This document shows positions 15,841 to 24,142 of a stretch of 64,000 bases of DNA, one piece after another. The position numbers and the translations under genes are program-made. The notes under the pieces were generated by a model that was not told where the DNA came from, made no database searches, and saw only the letters and a list, made by a program, of their open reading frames with translations. Source of the DNA: Marinobacter guineae (GTDB lineage Bacteria; Pseudomonadota; Gammaproteobacteria; Pseudomonadales; Oleiphilaceae); the NCBI RefSeq assembly GCF_002744735.1, contig NZ_KZ319339.1:1612001-1676000 (forward strand), in the 5' to 3' direction. How positions within the stretch are numbered: position 1 is the first letter of the stretch; every line of letters starts with the position of its first letter.

Positions 15841-15858
15841 TGTGCCTAAATTAGCACA
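15841..15858. promoter_or_regulatory. Palindrome upstream of the Doc operon
   Basis: TGTGC (15841-15845) and GCACA (15854-15858) are inverted around an AT-rich core (CTAAATTA), 20 bases before the 55-aa gene. It is a candidate autoregulatory operator for the toxin-antitoxin pair. Confidence 0.4.
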
Positions 15859-16113
15859 ACACTAAATCGAGCCACAGATTCTGAAGGGTTACGGATCAAA
15901 AAACAACCACAACCGACCCATATCCACCACAGAATCACCGACTGGTCCTTTAATATATAGGCTCGTTGGCACCTGAATACAATACGTAGAAGGTGACAGA
16001 ATGTGTCCCCAAGGCGTCCACGCAATTGCGCTTTTAAGTGGTTATATATGGGTCTGATTTTCTGTAAGTGACTGATTGTGTAGTAAAGTGGTTTATTGAG
16101 TAGTTCTCACACA
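15859..16113. other. Right end of the prophage; no gene seen
   Basis: About 255 AT-rich bases between the toxin-antitoxin promoter and attR, with no credible open frame or strong structure. It probably holds arm-type integrase sites, but no repeated motif was recognised. Confidence 0.4.
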
Positions 16114-16170
16114 GGATTGAAAATCCCCGTGTCGGTGGTTCGATTCCGCCTCCGGGCACCAAGATTCAAT
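16114..16170. repeat. attR: 57-bp copy of the tRNA-Phe 3' end
   Basis: Identical to 3384-3440. It contains only the anticodon-to-CCA half of the tRNA, so it is not a functional tRNA. It marks the right boundary of the prophage. Confidence 0.95.
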
Positions 16171-16175
16171 AACTT

Positions 16176-16198
16176 AGCCCGCCCTTCTGCGGGCTTTG
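16176..16198 (+). terminator. Original tRNA-Phe terminator, now beyond attR
   Basis: AGCCCGC (16176-16182) pairs with GCGGGCT (16189-16195), followed by TTGTTGTTTT. It matches the terminator after attL except for the loop, so terminator homology extends past the attachment core. Confidence 0.7.
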
Positions 16199-16237
16199 TT
16201 GTTTTCGTGCGGTAATTTCCAAGCAATAAACCGGAAA

Positions 16238-17227
16238 CTACCGTGTTGGCGGCGCCATGAACTCAGGCCCGACCGGATCTTCAATGCATCGCGCCAGAAT
16301 CTCATCGATCGCGTCAAACGCTTCCCGGTCCAGAGACCAGCCGTCGATGTCATCAACCGGATCGAGTTGCTCAGGCCTGCGTGCGCCCCAAAGTGCTGTT
16401 GTGACACCGGGCTGATCAACAAGCCAGCGAAGTGCCAATGCCAGTACGTTCTTCTGATAACGTTCGCGGGCAAACGCATCCAGTTCCGTCACGGCTCTCA
16501 GGTATTGGCGATAGCGCTCGCCCTGGAACTTGGGGTCGTTCTGCCGCAGATCGTCGCCGTTGAACTGCGTATCATCACGCATTTTGCCCGTCAGCAGCCC
16601 GCGGCAAAGTCCGCCGTAAGTAATGGTCGCAATACCCTGTTCACGGCAAAATGGCAGGATATCCTTTTCGATCTCCCGCTCAAACAGATTATAAGGCGGT
16701 TGAGCGCTATGCAGGGGTGCACTCTTGCGGAATTCTTCCATCTGAGCGGGGGTAAAATTACTGACACCGATTGCTCGGATCTTCCCCGCACGGTAGAGAT
16801 TTTCCAGCGCCCGGGCGGTTTCTTCCATGGGTGTCTGCGGGTCTGGCCAATGGACTTGATAAATGTCGATCCGATCCGTCTGGAGGCGTTTCAGGGAATC
16901 CTCAACCTCCTGCTCAATACGAGCCGCAGTCGCATCGCGCCAGACCTTGTCATGGTCGGCGTTCCAGTTCAGCGCCACCTTCGTGGCGAGGGCAACCTGA
17001 TCACGCTTACCGCCAGCCAGAGCCTTGCCGACAATCTCTTCCGAGCGGCCAAACCCGTAGACCGGGGCGGTATCGATCAGGCCAATGCCCTTGTCGATCG
17101 CCCTGTGAATGGTATCGATAGACTGGGTTTCATCTGTACCGCCCCACATCCAGCCACCAATGGCCCAGGTCCCCAGGCCAACCGGTGTCACCTCGATATC
17201 CGTGTTTCCGAACGTTCGGGTATCCAT
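16238..17227 (-). CDS. Aldo/keto reductase
   Basis: A 329-residue NADPH-dependent oxidoreductase of the AKR superfamily. The catalytic tetrad is complete: Asp52 and Tyr57 (LIDTAPVYGFGRSEE), Lys83 (ATKVAL) and His126 (IYQVHWPDP). GVSNFTPAQ and the nucleotide-binding end are also typical. Substrate cannot be inferred; the closest resemblance is to the general-stress AKR group. It is the first backbone gene after attR and reads towards it. Confidence 0.92.
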   Translation of the reverse strand: MDTRTFGNTDIEVTPVGLGTWAIGGWMWGGTDETQSIDTIHRAIDKGIGLIDTAPVYGFGRSEEIVGKALAGGKRDQVALATKVALNWNADHDKVWRDATAARIEQEVEDSLKRLQTDRIDIYQVHWPDPQTPMEETARALENLYRAGKIRAIGVSNFTPAQMEEFRKSAPLHSAQPPYNLFEREIEKDILPFCREQGIATITYGGLCRGLLTGKMRDDTQFNGDDLRQNDPKFQGERYRQYLRAVTELDAFARERYQKNVLALALRWLVDQPGVTTALWGARRPEQLDPVDDIDGWSLDREAFDAIDEILARCIEDPVGPEFMAPPTR

Positions 17228-17348
17228 ACATCCTCCCGTTTCAGTTGAATGATTGTCTGTTTTGCGAGCAGCAGCGTACTCACGGCCGCATCTTAACTGG
17301 TTACCAGGCAGCGCCCATCACCAAATAAATAAACCTGTGCCGGGAAAC

Positions 17349-17378
17349 AAAAAACCGCGATCAAAGTCGCGGTTTTTT
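17349..17378 (-). terminator. Bidirectional intrinsic terminator
   Basis: CCGCGA (17355-17360) pairs with TCGCGG (17367-17372), flanked by six A on the left and six T on the right. It ends the universal stress gene (reading left) before the aldo/keto reductase. Confidence 0.8.
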
Positions 17379-17395
17379 GGGCAGCAGAACTGGTG

Positions 17396-17836
17396 TTATT
17401 CGCTTACAACGGTCACCGGCCCAGAGGCATGCCGAACAACCTTTTCGCTGATACTACCCAGAGTGAGGCTTCGCACCAGGGAGTGGCCGCGCCGCCCCAA
17501 AAACAGGTGAGTGCCGGGGTTATTTTCCATATATTCGATGATTTCCTTGGCAGGGTCACCTTTAAGAAGGACCTCTTCGGCAGGGTCGACCATCCCATTT
17601 ACAGCCTTTTTCGCAGCATCGAATACTTCGCGCCCGTAACTTTTCGCCTCTTCCTCGAGCTCACTCGGCCAAACGCCACTGACCACCAGTTTCTCTACCT
17701 TTGTACCCGGAAACACGGCTAACAACTTGAGTGTTTGACCGGTAGCTTGAGCCAGTTCGGCTGCCATTCTTGCAGCGTGTAACGAATGTTCTGAACCGTC
17801 ACAAGCGACCACAATGCTCGGAGTCCCGTTGGCCAT
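17396..17836 (-). CDS. Universal stress protein (UspA family)
   Basis: A 146-residue single-domain Usp. The N-terminal strand and ATP-site Asp are in IVVACDGSEHSLHAARMA, and the ATP-binding loop is LGRRGHSLVRSLTLGSIS, the G-x2-G-x9-G(S/T) pattern of the ATP-binding subclass. Function is stress adaptation; the precise role is unknown. It is a single gene with its own terminator. Confidence 0.92.
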   Translation of the reverse strand: MANGTPSIVVACDGSEHSLHAARMAAELAQATGQTLKLLAVFPGTKVEKLVVSGVWPSELEEEAKSYGREVFDAAKKAVNGMVDPAEEVLLKGDPAKEIIEYMENNPGTHLFLGRRGHSLVRSLTLGSISEKVVRHASGPVTVVSE

Positions 17837-18152
17837 GGTCCCCTCTCCTTTTGTATTGGATGTGCAATCAACATAACATTGATGCGAAGGTCGGATGGTT
17901 GACTCACGTCATACCCCCGGATGAATCCTTAAGAGCTGTAGACTCTGATGAACACCATTCACTCCTTTGAATACTCAGCCTGAGTGTAGATTACTGTGCT
18001 CGAAAGTCCATGCACACTGTCTGGCAAGAGTTATGACAAGGTCCGGGTCGATGCTATCCTTTCACGTCTCCTCTAGTCAGGAAGCAAACAGTCGGCTTGG
18101 TCCAGGGCAATTTTCCCATATGCGAAACCAAAACAAGAAAGGTCGTTCTCGC

Positions 18153-19349
18153 ATGGCCATCCATGGCATTGCTTACCCTGTGGAAAACGCGAATATCATT
18201 GCTTTCAACCCTCGCAAGAAGCGTGTGCGGGCAATACTGAGAGGCCTTGCAAACCAACGCCACCTCACAGTGTTCGAGTCTGTCGGACTGGATCTACGTT
18301 CAGCCCCTCTCTCCGAGCACGAATTACGCTCCGCAATATTCTCCGCGGAGAAGCGCCCAATTAATGGATTGATGCACACGGCCAAGCGTCTCTTCCTGCG
18401 ATGGCAATATAACTGGTGCTACCGTCGCCTACAGCCTACTCGCCCTGGAGTTGTTGTGTGCTGGAACGGGGTGAAAGGTCACCGTTTTCTGGCTCTTGTA
18501 GCAGCACAGCGTCAATGCCATTCAACGCTTTATCTTGAAGAGGCACCTCTACCCGGCCGGTTGACTGTCGATTTCTCCGGCATCAACTATGGCAGCAGCC
18601 TGCCTCGCAGATCTGATTTTTACCAACGATGGCTTGCCGGGAATCCTGCTATTGACTCGACTGCGTGGCGAGCAATGCGATCCGGGTTGAACGCCAGGAA
18701 AACGTCGCGGCGGCAAAAGGTAAAGCGGAGACCAGATGACACCGACCTGTCTCGACAAAAATTTATTTTCTGCCCACTCCAGGTGCCTGGAGACAGCCAG
18801 ATTACGGTGTACGGGGATTGGGTTAAATCGATTGACGATTTAATTGAACATCTGGAAAAAGCTGCAGACTGTTTGCCTGAAGGCTGGCACTTGCGCGTGA
18901 AAGAACATCCAAGTGCTCGCGTCTCCTTTACCGAGAGGCTCTCAGAAGCGACGAAACACCGGATCATCCTGGACAATGAAACGGATACTTTCGAGCAGGT
19001 TGCAGCATCTCGCGCCGTGCTTACCGTTAACTCTTCAGTCGGTCTTGAAAGCTTCTTTTTCGAAAAACCGGTCCTTGTTCTTGGCCATGCATTCTATGCG
19101 TTTGACCAGATAGCCACCAAAGTGCATTCGAGTAAACAGCTGTCAGAGTATCTGGCGGCTCCAGAGGAACTCTCTTTTGATCCCGTCGCCCGGGACGCTT
19201 TTATGAGCTATCTGGTAGAGCAGCACTTCCCAAGCGAGACAGACATCGTGGCCGGCAAGATTACACTTGATAATATCCTTGCTCGGGACCGTTCCCGTGA
19301 TGAGCTATTGCGGCAGTTGGAAGAAAACCATCACCGAGGATTTTCGTAA
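18153..19349 (+). CDS. Capsule polysaccharide synthesis/export protein, KpsS/KpsC-like
   Basis: A 398-residue protein of the Capsule_synth family. Conserved segments are LYLEEAPLPGRLTVDFSGIN with YGSSLPRRSDFY, ICPLQ-type FCPLQVPGDSQITVYG, HLRVKEHPSAR, and VASRAVLTVNSSVGLESFFF. In the family these belong to Kdo-transferase-like enzymes that build the lipid linker of group 2 capsules. Start is uncertain: ATG 18153 (AAAGG about 10 bases upstream) is chosen, ATG 18120 is possible, and the open frame to 17967 is unlikely. No other capsule gene is nearby. Its 3' end is convergent with the ArfA-like gene and shares a hairpin with it. Confidence 0.72.
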   Translation: MAIHGIAYPVENANIIAFNPRKKRVRAILRGLANQRHLTVFESVGLDLRSAPLSEHELRSAIFSAEKRPINGLMHTAKRLFLRWQYNWCYRRLQPTRPGVVVCWNGVKGHRFLALVAAQRQCHSTLYLEEAPLPGRLTVDFSGINYGSSLPRRSDFYQRWLAGNPAIDSTAWRAMRSGLNARKTSRRQKVKRRPDDTDLSRQKFIFCPLQVPGDSQITVYGDWVKSIDDLIEHLEKAADCLPEGWHLRVKEHPSARVSFTERLSEATKHRIILDNETDTFEQVAASRAVLTVNSSVGLESFFFEKPVLVLGHAFYAFDQIATKVHSSKQLSEYLAAPEELSFDPVARDAFMSYLVEQHFPSETDIVAGKITLDNILARDRSRDELLRQLEENHHRGFS

Positions 19350-19385
19350 AACCACCAATCAGGCGGCCTTGCGAAAATCCTCGGC
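19335..19385 (-). promoter_or_regulatory. 13-bp perfect hairpin over the end of the ArfA-like gene
   Basis: CCGAGGATTTTCG (19335-19347) and CGAAAATCCTCGG (19373-19385) pair without mismatch around a 25-base loop. In the ArfA-like mRNA the first arm is coding (AEDFR), the stop codon is in the loop, and the second arm follows it. No U-run follows, so an RNase III-type processing site is more likely than an intrinsic terminator. The left arm also covers the end of the capsule-type gene. Confidence 0.7.
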
Positions 19386-19514
19386 TCGAACGGCCTTGCC
19401 TCGCTGGCGCTTATACCTGGTTTTGTCCTCAACTACTCGCATCTGGTATTTCGGGGTTTTCAGGTCGCGCTTGATGGCGCTTTCCTGTGTGGGCTTTGCC
19501 CTTTTTTTGGCCAT
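19359..19514 (-). CDS. arfA: ArfA-like alternative ribosome-rescue factor
   Basis: A 51-residue, strongly basic protein starting MAKKRAKPTQESAIKRDLKT. The core TPKYQMRVVEDKTRYKRQRGK matches the layout of the ArfA family core (DPLFRxRVxxxKKGKGSYxRK) in spacing and charge, read by eye in two parts: TPKYQMRVVEDK and TRYKRQRGK. ArfA recruits RF2 to ribosomes stalled on mRNAs without stop codons. The start at 19514 has AGGAGG about 10 bases upstream; a longer open frame to 19733 overlaps the next promoter and is rejected. The stop codon lies in the loop of a long hairpin, a feature expected of arfA. Family call is probable, not certain. Confidence 0.62.
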   Translation of the reverse strand: MAKKRAKPTQESAIKRDLKTPKYQMRVVEDKTRYKRQRGKAVRAEDFRKAA

Positions 19515-19711
19515 GGCAATTGTGCCTCCTTTGGCGTTTTCATGGGTCTGTCTCACCACCTTCAGTTTAGCAGGTTCCGTCAATACTTCGGCGCGGGCGA
19601 CATACGGAATATCACGCACGCCATCAGGGAATTTATACCTATTGCCGGAACCTGTGGCACCATCGATTCTTGTGCCGCCGAGACGGCGATTGACGATAAG
19701 GAGTTCTTGAA

Positions 19712-20680
19712 ATGCTGATGGCCATTGGGGCAATCATTGCGGGTCTGGTTCTACTGGTGTGGAGCGCGGACAAGTTCGTGGAGGGCTCAGCCACCACGGC
19801 CAGCCATTTCGGGATGCCGCCGTTGCTGATCGGTATGGTTGTGGTGGGCTTTGGCACCTCCGCGCCGGAGATGGCGGTTTCAGCTCTGGCAGCTTCCCAG
19901 GGAAATCCCGGGCTGGCCCTGGGCAATGCTTATGGCTCAAACATCACGAACATTGCATTGATTCTCGGTATCACAGCTTTGCTGGCGCCTATTGCGGTGC
20001 ATTCGCAGGTCATGCGAAAAGAGCTGCCCGTTCTGATTCTGGTGACGGCCTTTGCAGGTTGGCAGCTGTGGGACGGCGAGCTCTCCCGACTGGACGCCGT
20101 TGGCCTGATCGTGGTTTTCGTGGCGCTGCTTGGCTGGAGTATCTACCAGGGTATCAAACAGCCCGGAGACGCCATGGCCAATAACATGACAGATGAGCTC
20201 AAGGCCCACGCAAAGCCCCTGCGTAAGGCAATACTGTGGCTGGTTATCGGTCTTCTGCTTCTGATTGTCAGCTCCCGCATTCTGGTATGGGGAGCCGTGG
20301 ATCTGGCGACCGCGTTCGGAATCAGTGATCTGGTCATTGGGCTGACCATCGTGGCAATCGGCACCTCTCTGCCGGAGCTGGCGTCATCCATTATTGCGGC
20401 CCGAAAGGGTGAGCATGATCTCGCCCTGGGTAACATTCTGGGGTCCAATCTTTTCAACACACTCGCGGTTGTGAGTATTGCCGGCCTGATTGCGCCGATG
20501 TCGGTAGCGCCGGAAGTTCTTTCCCGGGATTTCCCCATAATGGCAGCACTTACCCTGGTCCTGTTTGCCATGGGTTATGGTTTCCGTCGTCCGGGGCGTA
20601 TTAACCGGTTGGAGGGTGCGGCTCTCCTGCTTGCCTTCGTGGGTTATACGGTGTATCTCTTAGGGTTTTCAGGAGCTTAA
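19712..20680 (+). CDS. Calcium/sodium antiporter (CaCA family, YrbG-like)
   Basis: A 322-residue inner-membrane exchanger with about ten helices and two inverted repeats. The alpha-1 motif is VVGFGTSAPEMAVS with ALGNAYGSNITN, and alpha-2 is VAIGTSLPELASS with ALGNILGSNLFN; these acidic/Asn residues bind the cation. A central cytoplasmic loop (about 150-170) is short, as in bacterial members. The ATG at 19712 has AAGGAG 8 bases upstream. A lysE-type gene follows 3 bases later, probably in one transcript. Confidence 0.93.
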   Translation: MLMAIGAIIAGLVLLVWSADKFVEGSATTASHFGMPPLLIGMVVVGFGTSAPEMAVSALAASQGNPGLALGNAYGSNITNIALILGITALLAPIAVHSQVMRKELPVLILVTAFAGWQLWDGELSRLDAVGLIVVFVALLGWSIYQGIKQPGDAMANNMTDELKAHAKPLRKAILWLVIGLLLLIVSSRILVWGAVDLATAFGISDLVIGLTIVAIGTSLPELASSIIAARKGEHDLALGNILGSNLFNTLAVVSIAGLIAPMSVAPEVLSRDFPIMAALTLVLFAMGYGFRRPGRINRLEGAALLLAFVGYTVYLLGFSGA

Positions 20681-20683
20681 GTT

Positions 20684-21304
20684 ATGTCACTCACAGCCTG
20701 GCTCACTTTCCTGGTTGCAGCCATACTGATCAGCGTTTCCCCGGGCGCCGGGGCCATCAATACCATGAGCAATGGCATGCGCTACGGTGTTCGCCGTTCA
20801 TTGCCCGCAATCATGGGCCTGCAGTTGGGGTTCGGTATCCAGATTCTGTTGGTCGGTGCCGGGCTGGGCGCCATTATTGCCTCCTCGAACATCGCTCTGT
20901 CCGTGATCAAGTGGCTGGGTGTTGCTTACCTGGTCTGGCTCGGCATTTCCAAATGGCGCGAGCCGGTGATGGAATCCATGGAAGATGACCGTCAGCCTGT
21001 GAGCGGACGCAAACGGTTCTGGAACGCGACATTTGTAAACCTTACCAACCCCAAGGCGACGGTCTTCCTGGTTGCCCTGTTTCCGCAATTTCTGGTGGCC
21101 AACGCACCCCACGGCCCCCAGCTGATCACCATGGGAACCACACTGATTCTGGTGGATTGTCTGGTGATGCTGGGCTATGCCCTGCTGGCCAGCCAGCTGT
21201 TCCGGTTTATGACCACGGCCCGGCGTCAGCAGCAGATGAACCGGGTATTCGGCGGTCTGTTCGTCACCGCCGCCGTGGCGCTGGCCAGCTTCAAGCGGGC
21301 TTAG
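20684..21304 (+). CDS. LysE/RhtB family amino-acid exporter
   Basis: A 206-residue membrane protein with six predicted helices and the family's N-terminal pattern (LISVSPGAGAINTMSNGMRY) and central NLTNPKATVF. Family members export amino acids or homoserine lactones; the substrate is not evident. AGGAG lies 9 bases before the ATG, inside the end of the antiporter gene. Confidence 0.9.
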   Translation: MSLTAWLTFLVAAILISVSPGAGAINTMSNGMRYGVRRSLPAIMGLQLGFGIQILLVGAGLGAIIASSNIALSVIKWLGVAYLVWLGISKWREPVMESMEDDRQPVSGRKRFWNATFVNLTNPKATVFLVALFPQFLVANAPHGPQLITMGTTLILVDCLVMLGYALLASQLFRFMTTARRQQQMNRVFGGLFVTAAVALASFKRA

Positions 21305-21316
21305 CAAACAAATGCA

Positions 21317-21760
21317 CTAACGCAGGATGCATTCCCGGCTCAGTTTCTGACTTAATGTCCGGCGCTGACGCCTGAGGCTGTTACCTCTGTCATTGCTGTA
21401 GCCTGCCCGTAACCTGGACTGAATCTGGTCCAGCTTGCGCCGGTACTTTCCGCAGGTTTTCTCCAGCTTGGCGTCGGCTCTTTCCCGGGAACTGGTAACC
21501 GGTTTGCCGGGACGACTGGAGGACGACAGCAGGCTACTCACCTCTTCACGAATCCCGGAAATTCGCTGGCCCTGTCGCAGGTTTTCAGACATGGGCACGG
21601 TGGCAGGCTCCTGCACCTGAATCTGCTTGTGAGGAATTTTCCCGGGCGGGTAATCCGAGAAGTGGGCCACGCCGCGGCTGTCTATCCAGGTGTAGACATC
21701 AGCATGGGCGCCAGTGGTGATTAAGAAAGAAACAACAAGACTCGCCAGTATCCTTGGCAT
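21317..21760 (-). CDS. DUF4124 domain periplasmic protein
   Basis: A 147-residue protein with a signal peptide (MPRILASLVVSFLITTGAHA) and the DUF4124 motif DVYTWIDSRGVAHFSDYPPG. The rest is helical and basic (LRAGYSNDRGNSLRRQRRTL). Function unknown. The start at 21760 is chosen because it gives the signal peptide; the upstream extension has no such feature. It is convergent with the LysE gene (12 bases). Confidence 0.8.
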   Translation of the reverse strand: MPRILASLVVSFLITTGAHADVYTWIDSRGVAHFSDYPPGKIPHKQIQVQEPATVPMSENLRQGQRISGIREEVSSLLSSSSRPGKPVTSSRERADAKLEKTCGKYRRKLDQIQSRLRAGYSNDRGNSLRRQRRTLSQKLSRECILR

Positions 21761-21817
21761 ACAGTTCCACTCCCTGTGGTTTGGTAATCTGGTGCGGCAG
21801 TATAACGAAAAAGTCGT

Positions 21818-21858
21818 GAAATCGGGGTCAGATGAAATTCTCATCTGACCCCGATTTC
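21818..21858. repeat. Palindromic hairpin, GGGTCAGATGAAATT family
   Basis: Arms GAAATCGGGGTCAGATGA (21818-21835) and its exact complement (21841-21858) with loop AATTC: an 18-bp perfect stem. It shares its core with hairpins at 34881-34907 and 56955-56998. It lies between the DUF4124 start and the glcF stop and may end the glc operon. Confidence 0.8.
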
Positions 21859-21863
21859 AGGTC

Positions 21864-23072
21864 CTACTGATCCAGTAATTCGATCCAGTGCTGCACCGGC
21901 ACCGGTGATCTGGTCTCGAGGTGCATCTGGCAACCGATGTTGGCAGTTACGATGCGGTCAGGATTATCAATGGTCAGTGCCTTGAGCTTGTTACCAAGCA
22001 GCTTCTGGCTCATCTCCGGCTGGGTAACCGAATAGGTGCCGGCCGAACCGCAGCAAAGGTGCTTGTCCTTGGTGGCGGCCAGATTGACACCGGCACGGGT
22101 CAGCACCTGTTCAACCACGCCGTTCTGCTTCATCGCGTGCTGCAGGGTGCAGGGGCAGTGGAACGCCACTTTGCCCGGATTCTGGCGCACCTTGAGCAGC
22201 TCCAGGTCCTGTTTCAACAGGAAGGCGCCAAGATCGGTGCACAGTTCGCTGACCTTCTGCGCCTTGGCGGCATAGACCGGATCGTCTTTCAGCAGATGGC
22301 CGTAATCCTGAACCATGGCGCCGCAGCCGGAGGCGGTCATGACGATCGCCTCCGCGCCAGCTTCGATAGCCGGCCACCAGGCATCAATGTTCTGGCGCAT
22401 TCTTTCCAGGCCTTTCTCATGCTCGGAAAGGTGATAGTTCACGGCGCCGCAGCAGCCGGCCTCTGGCGCTTCCACCATGGTAATGCCCAACCGGTCCAGT
22501 ACCCGTGCGGCAGCTGCGTTGGTGTTGGGCGTTGCGGACGGCTGAACACAGCCAGCCAGCGCCAGCACGATCCGGCTGTGACTTGCTGCCGGCCAGGGAT
22601 TGGCCTGCTTTCTGGGGGGCACCTTGGTGCGCAGTTTTTCCGGCAGCACGGGGCGAAAGATCTGCCCGAGGCGCAGGAACAGGCCGAACAACTGGCGATT
22701 GGGAATTACCCTCGCCAGAGTCCAGCGCAACCACTTGTCTTTCGGGTCCCGGGGCATTTCCTTTTCCATCAGGCCACGGCTGATATCCACCAGGCGGCCA
22801 TACTGAACGCCGGAAGGGCAGGTGGTCTCGCAGCTACGACAGGTCAGGCAGCGATCCAGATGCTCCCGGGTTTTTTCGGTCACTTCCGCGCCTTCCAGGA
22901 ACATTTTCATCAGATAGATGCGACCACGGGGGCCGTCACGTTCGTCGTTCAGCTCCTGGTAGGTCGGGCAGGTTGCGGTGCAGAAGCCACAGTGCACGCA
23001 CGCCCGCAGAATCGACTCGGCTTCCTGGCCTTCCGCGGTATTGGCAAATTGTTGAACCAGATTAGTTTGCAT
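21864..23072 (-). CDS. glcF: Glycolate oxidase iron-sulfur subunit GlcF
   Basis: A 402-residue subunit that passes electrons from the flavin subunits towards the respiratory chain. Two 4Fe-4S motifs lie near the N-terminus: C25-x2-C28-x2-C31-x3-C35P and C75-x2-C78-x2-C81-x3-C85P. Two CCG domains follow (EAGCCGAVNYH and HLCCGSAGTYS). Last gene of the leftward glcDEF operon, two bases after glcE. Confidence 0.95.
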   Translation of the reverse strand: MQTNLVQQFANTAEGQEAESILRACVHCGFCTATCPTYQELNDERDGPRGRIYLMKMFLEGAEVTEKTREHLDRCLTCRSCETTCPSGVQYGRLVDISRGLMEKEMPRDPKDKWLRWTLARVIPNRQLFGLFLRLGQIFRPVLPEKLRTKVPPRKQANPWPAASHSRIVLALAGCVQPSATPNTNAAAARVLDRLGITMVEAPEAGCCGAVNYHLSEHEKGLERMRQNIDAWWPAIEAGAEAIVMTASGCGAMVQDYGHLLKDDPVYAAKAQKVSELCTDLGAFLLKQDLELLKVRQNPGKVAFHCPCTLQHAMKQNGVVEQVLTRAGVNLAATKDKHLCCGSAGTYSVTQPEMSQKLLGNKLKALTIDNPDRIVTANIGCQMHLETRSPVPVQHWIELLDQ

Positions 23073-23074
23073 AG

Positions 23075-24142
23075 TTACAACCAGCTGTATAAGCGTCCGG
23101 GATTGAAGATGTTATCCGGATCAAACGCATTCTTGATTCGGCGCTGAATGCCTTTCAGGGCCTCCGGCTGATGGTGCATCACCTCACCGTTGCGGTCGCC
23201 GCCCCGGAACAGGCTGACCTGGCCGCCCGCAGCACGCGCCATTGGCTCGAGCTCCTTCAGTTCACCAGCACCCCGGAACCAGCGCTGGGAACCGGCCCAG
23301 TCTATGAACCAGTTGCCTTCCAGATTTGGCGTAGCGGCAGTTGAGCCAACCGAAAAGCGCCACAAGGGTACGTCGTTGCCAGCGAAAAACTCGTGCTGCA
23401 TGTCCTGCACCTGCTGCCAGAACTGATCGCCGTTCTCCATCACGTCACCGGACCATTTTTCGGCGGTGGCCTCGACACCCGATTTAGCGCCGGACAGGCG
23501 CAGGTATACCTTGCCGTCCACCCAGCAGGCGGCGGTAATGGGCTTGGGCTCGGCGGCGCGGCTGTTCATGTAATGAATCACCTCGTCCATGCCCATCTCC
23601 TGCACCAGGGTGAGGGACGCGGCAGGCCTGGGCATGACCTTCATACTGATTTCGGTGATCAGCCCGAGCGTACCCAGGGCGCCGGCCTGAAGCCGCGATA
23701 CGTCATAGCCGGCCACGTTTTTCATGACCTGGCCGCCGAAGCGAAGGTGTTCACCCTTACCGTTCAGCAAACGGATACCCAGCACCTGATCCCGTACCGA
23801 TCCCGCCCAGGGACGACCCGGGCCGGAAAGGTTGCAGGCCAGGGTGCCGCCGATGGTCGAGGCGTCGCCAAATCTGGGCGGCTCAAAATGCAGGCACTGG
23901 CCCTGTTCGGCCAGGGTCGCCTCGATTTCACTCAGGGGTGTACCAGCACGAACGGTCAGGACCAGCTCTACCGGATGGTAATCGACAATGCCGGTGTGCT
24001 CGCCCACGTTGAGGGTTCCGGCATCAGGGTCGGCTTCCCGGCCCATGAAGGTCTTGGTTCCACCACCGACAATATTGAGTTTGTGCCCGCTGTCCCGGGC
24101 CTGGAGCACCTGCTCCTTTAACTGTTGGGAAATATCAGCCAT
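23075..24142 (-). CDS. glcE: Glycolate oxidase subunit GlcE
   Basis: A 355-residue FAD-binding subunit. The PCMH-type FAD fold is shown by LNIVGGGTKTF, FEPPRFGDASTIGGTLACNL, SGPGRPWAGSVRD and GGQVMKNVAGYDVSRL. It starts MADISQQLKE at 24142, overlapping the glcD stop by 8 bases (translational coupling); the longer open frame to 24184 lies inside glcD. GlcE forms the oxidase with GlcD and GlcF. Confidence 0.94.
   Translation of the reverse strand: MADISQQLKEQVLQARDSGHKLNIVGGGTKTFMGREADPDAGTLNVGEHTGIVDYHPVELVLTVRAGTPLSEIEATLAEQGQCLHFEPPRFGDASTIGGTLACNLSGPGRPWAGSVRDQVLGIRLLNGKGEHLRFGGQVMKNVAGYDVSRLQAGALGTLGLITEISMKVMPRPAASLTLVQEMGMDEVIHYMNSRAAEPKPITAACWVDGKVYLRLSGAKSGVEATAEKWSGDVMENGDQFWQQVQDMQHEFFAGNDVPLWRFSVGSTAATPNLEGNWFIDWAGSQRWFRGAGELKELEPMARAAGGQVSLFRGGDRNGEVMHHQPEALKGIQRRIKNAFDPDNIFNPGRLYSWL

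Larger units (their letters stand above)
3384..16170. mobile_element. Integrated inovirus (filamentous phage) with defence and toxin-antitoxin cargo
   Basis: The element is bounded by perfect 57-bp direct repeats of the tRNA-Phe 3' end and flank (3384-3440 and 16114-16170). Reading inward from the left it has a 60-aa gene, integrase, Rep, Zot/pI, pVI-like, pIII-like, a tiny membrane peptide, major coat, a small coat-like protein, ssDNA-binding protein, a non-coding block with hairpins, five ATGA-coupled small genes, and a divergent repressor with palindromic operator. The right third (12.1-15.9 kb) carries AT-rich cargo unlike the phage core. All structural modules of a filamentous phage appear present and unbroken, so the core could be active; that is inference. 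No pIV-type secretin gene is seen, as is usual for phages that borrow a host secretin. Confidence 0.93.

Noticed and set aside
16114..16170. Second tRNA gene
   Set aside because: Only the 3' half of tRNA-Phe is present; it is the attR repeat.
19515..19733. Longer form of the ArfA-like protein
   Set aside because: It would overlap the antiporter promoter and start; the ATG at 19514 has a proper ribosome site and the right family length.
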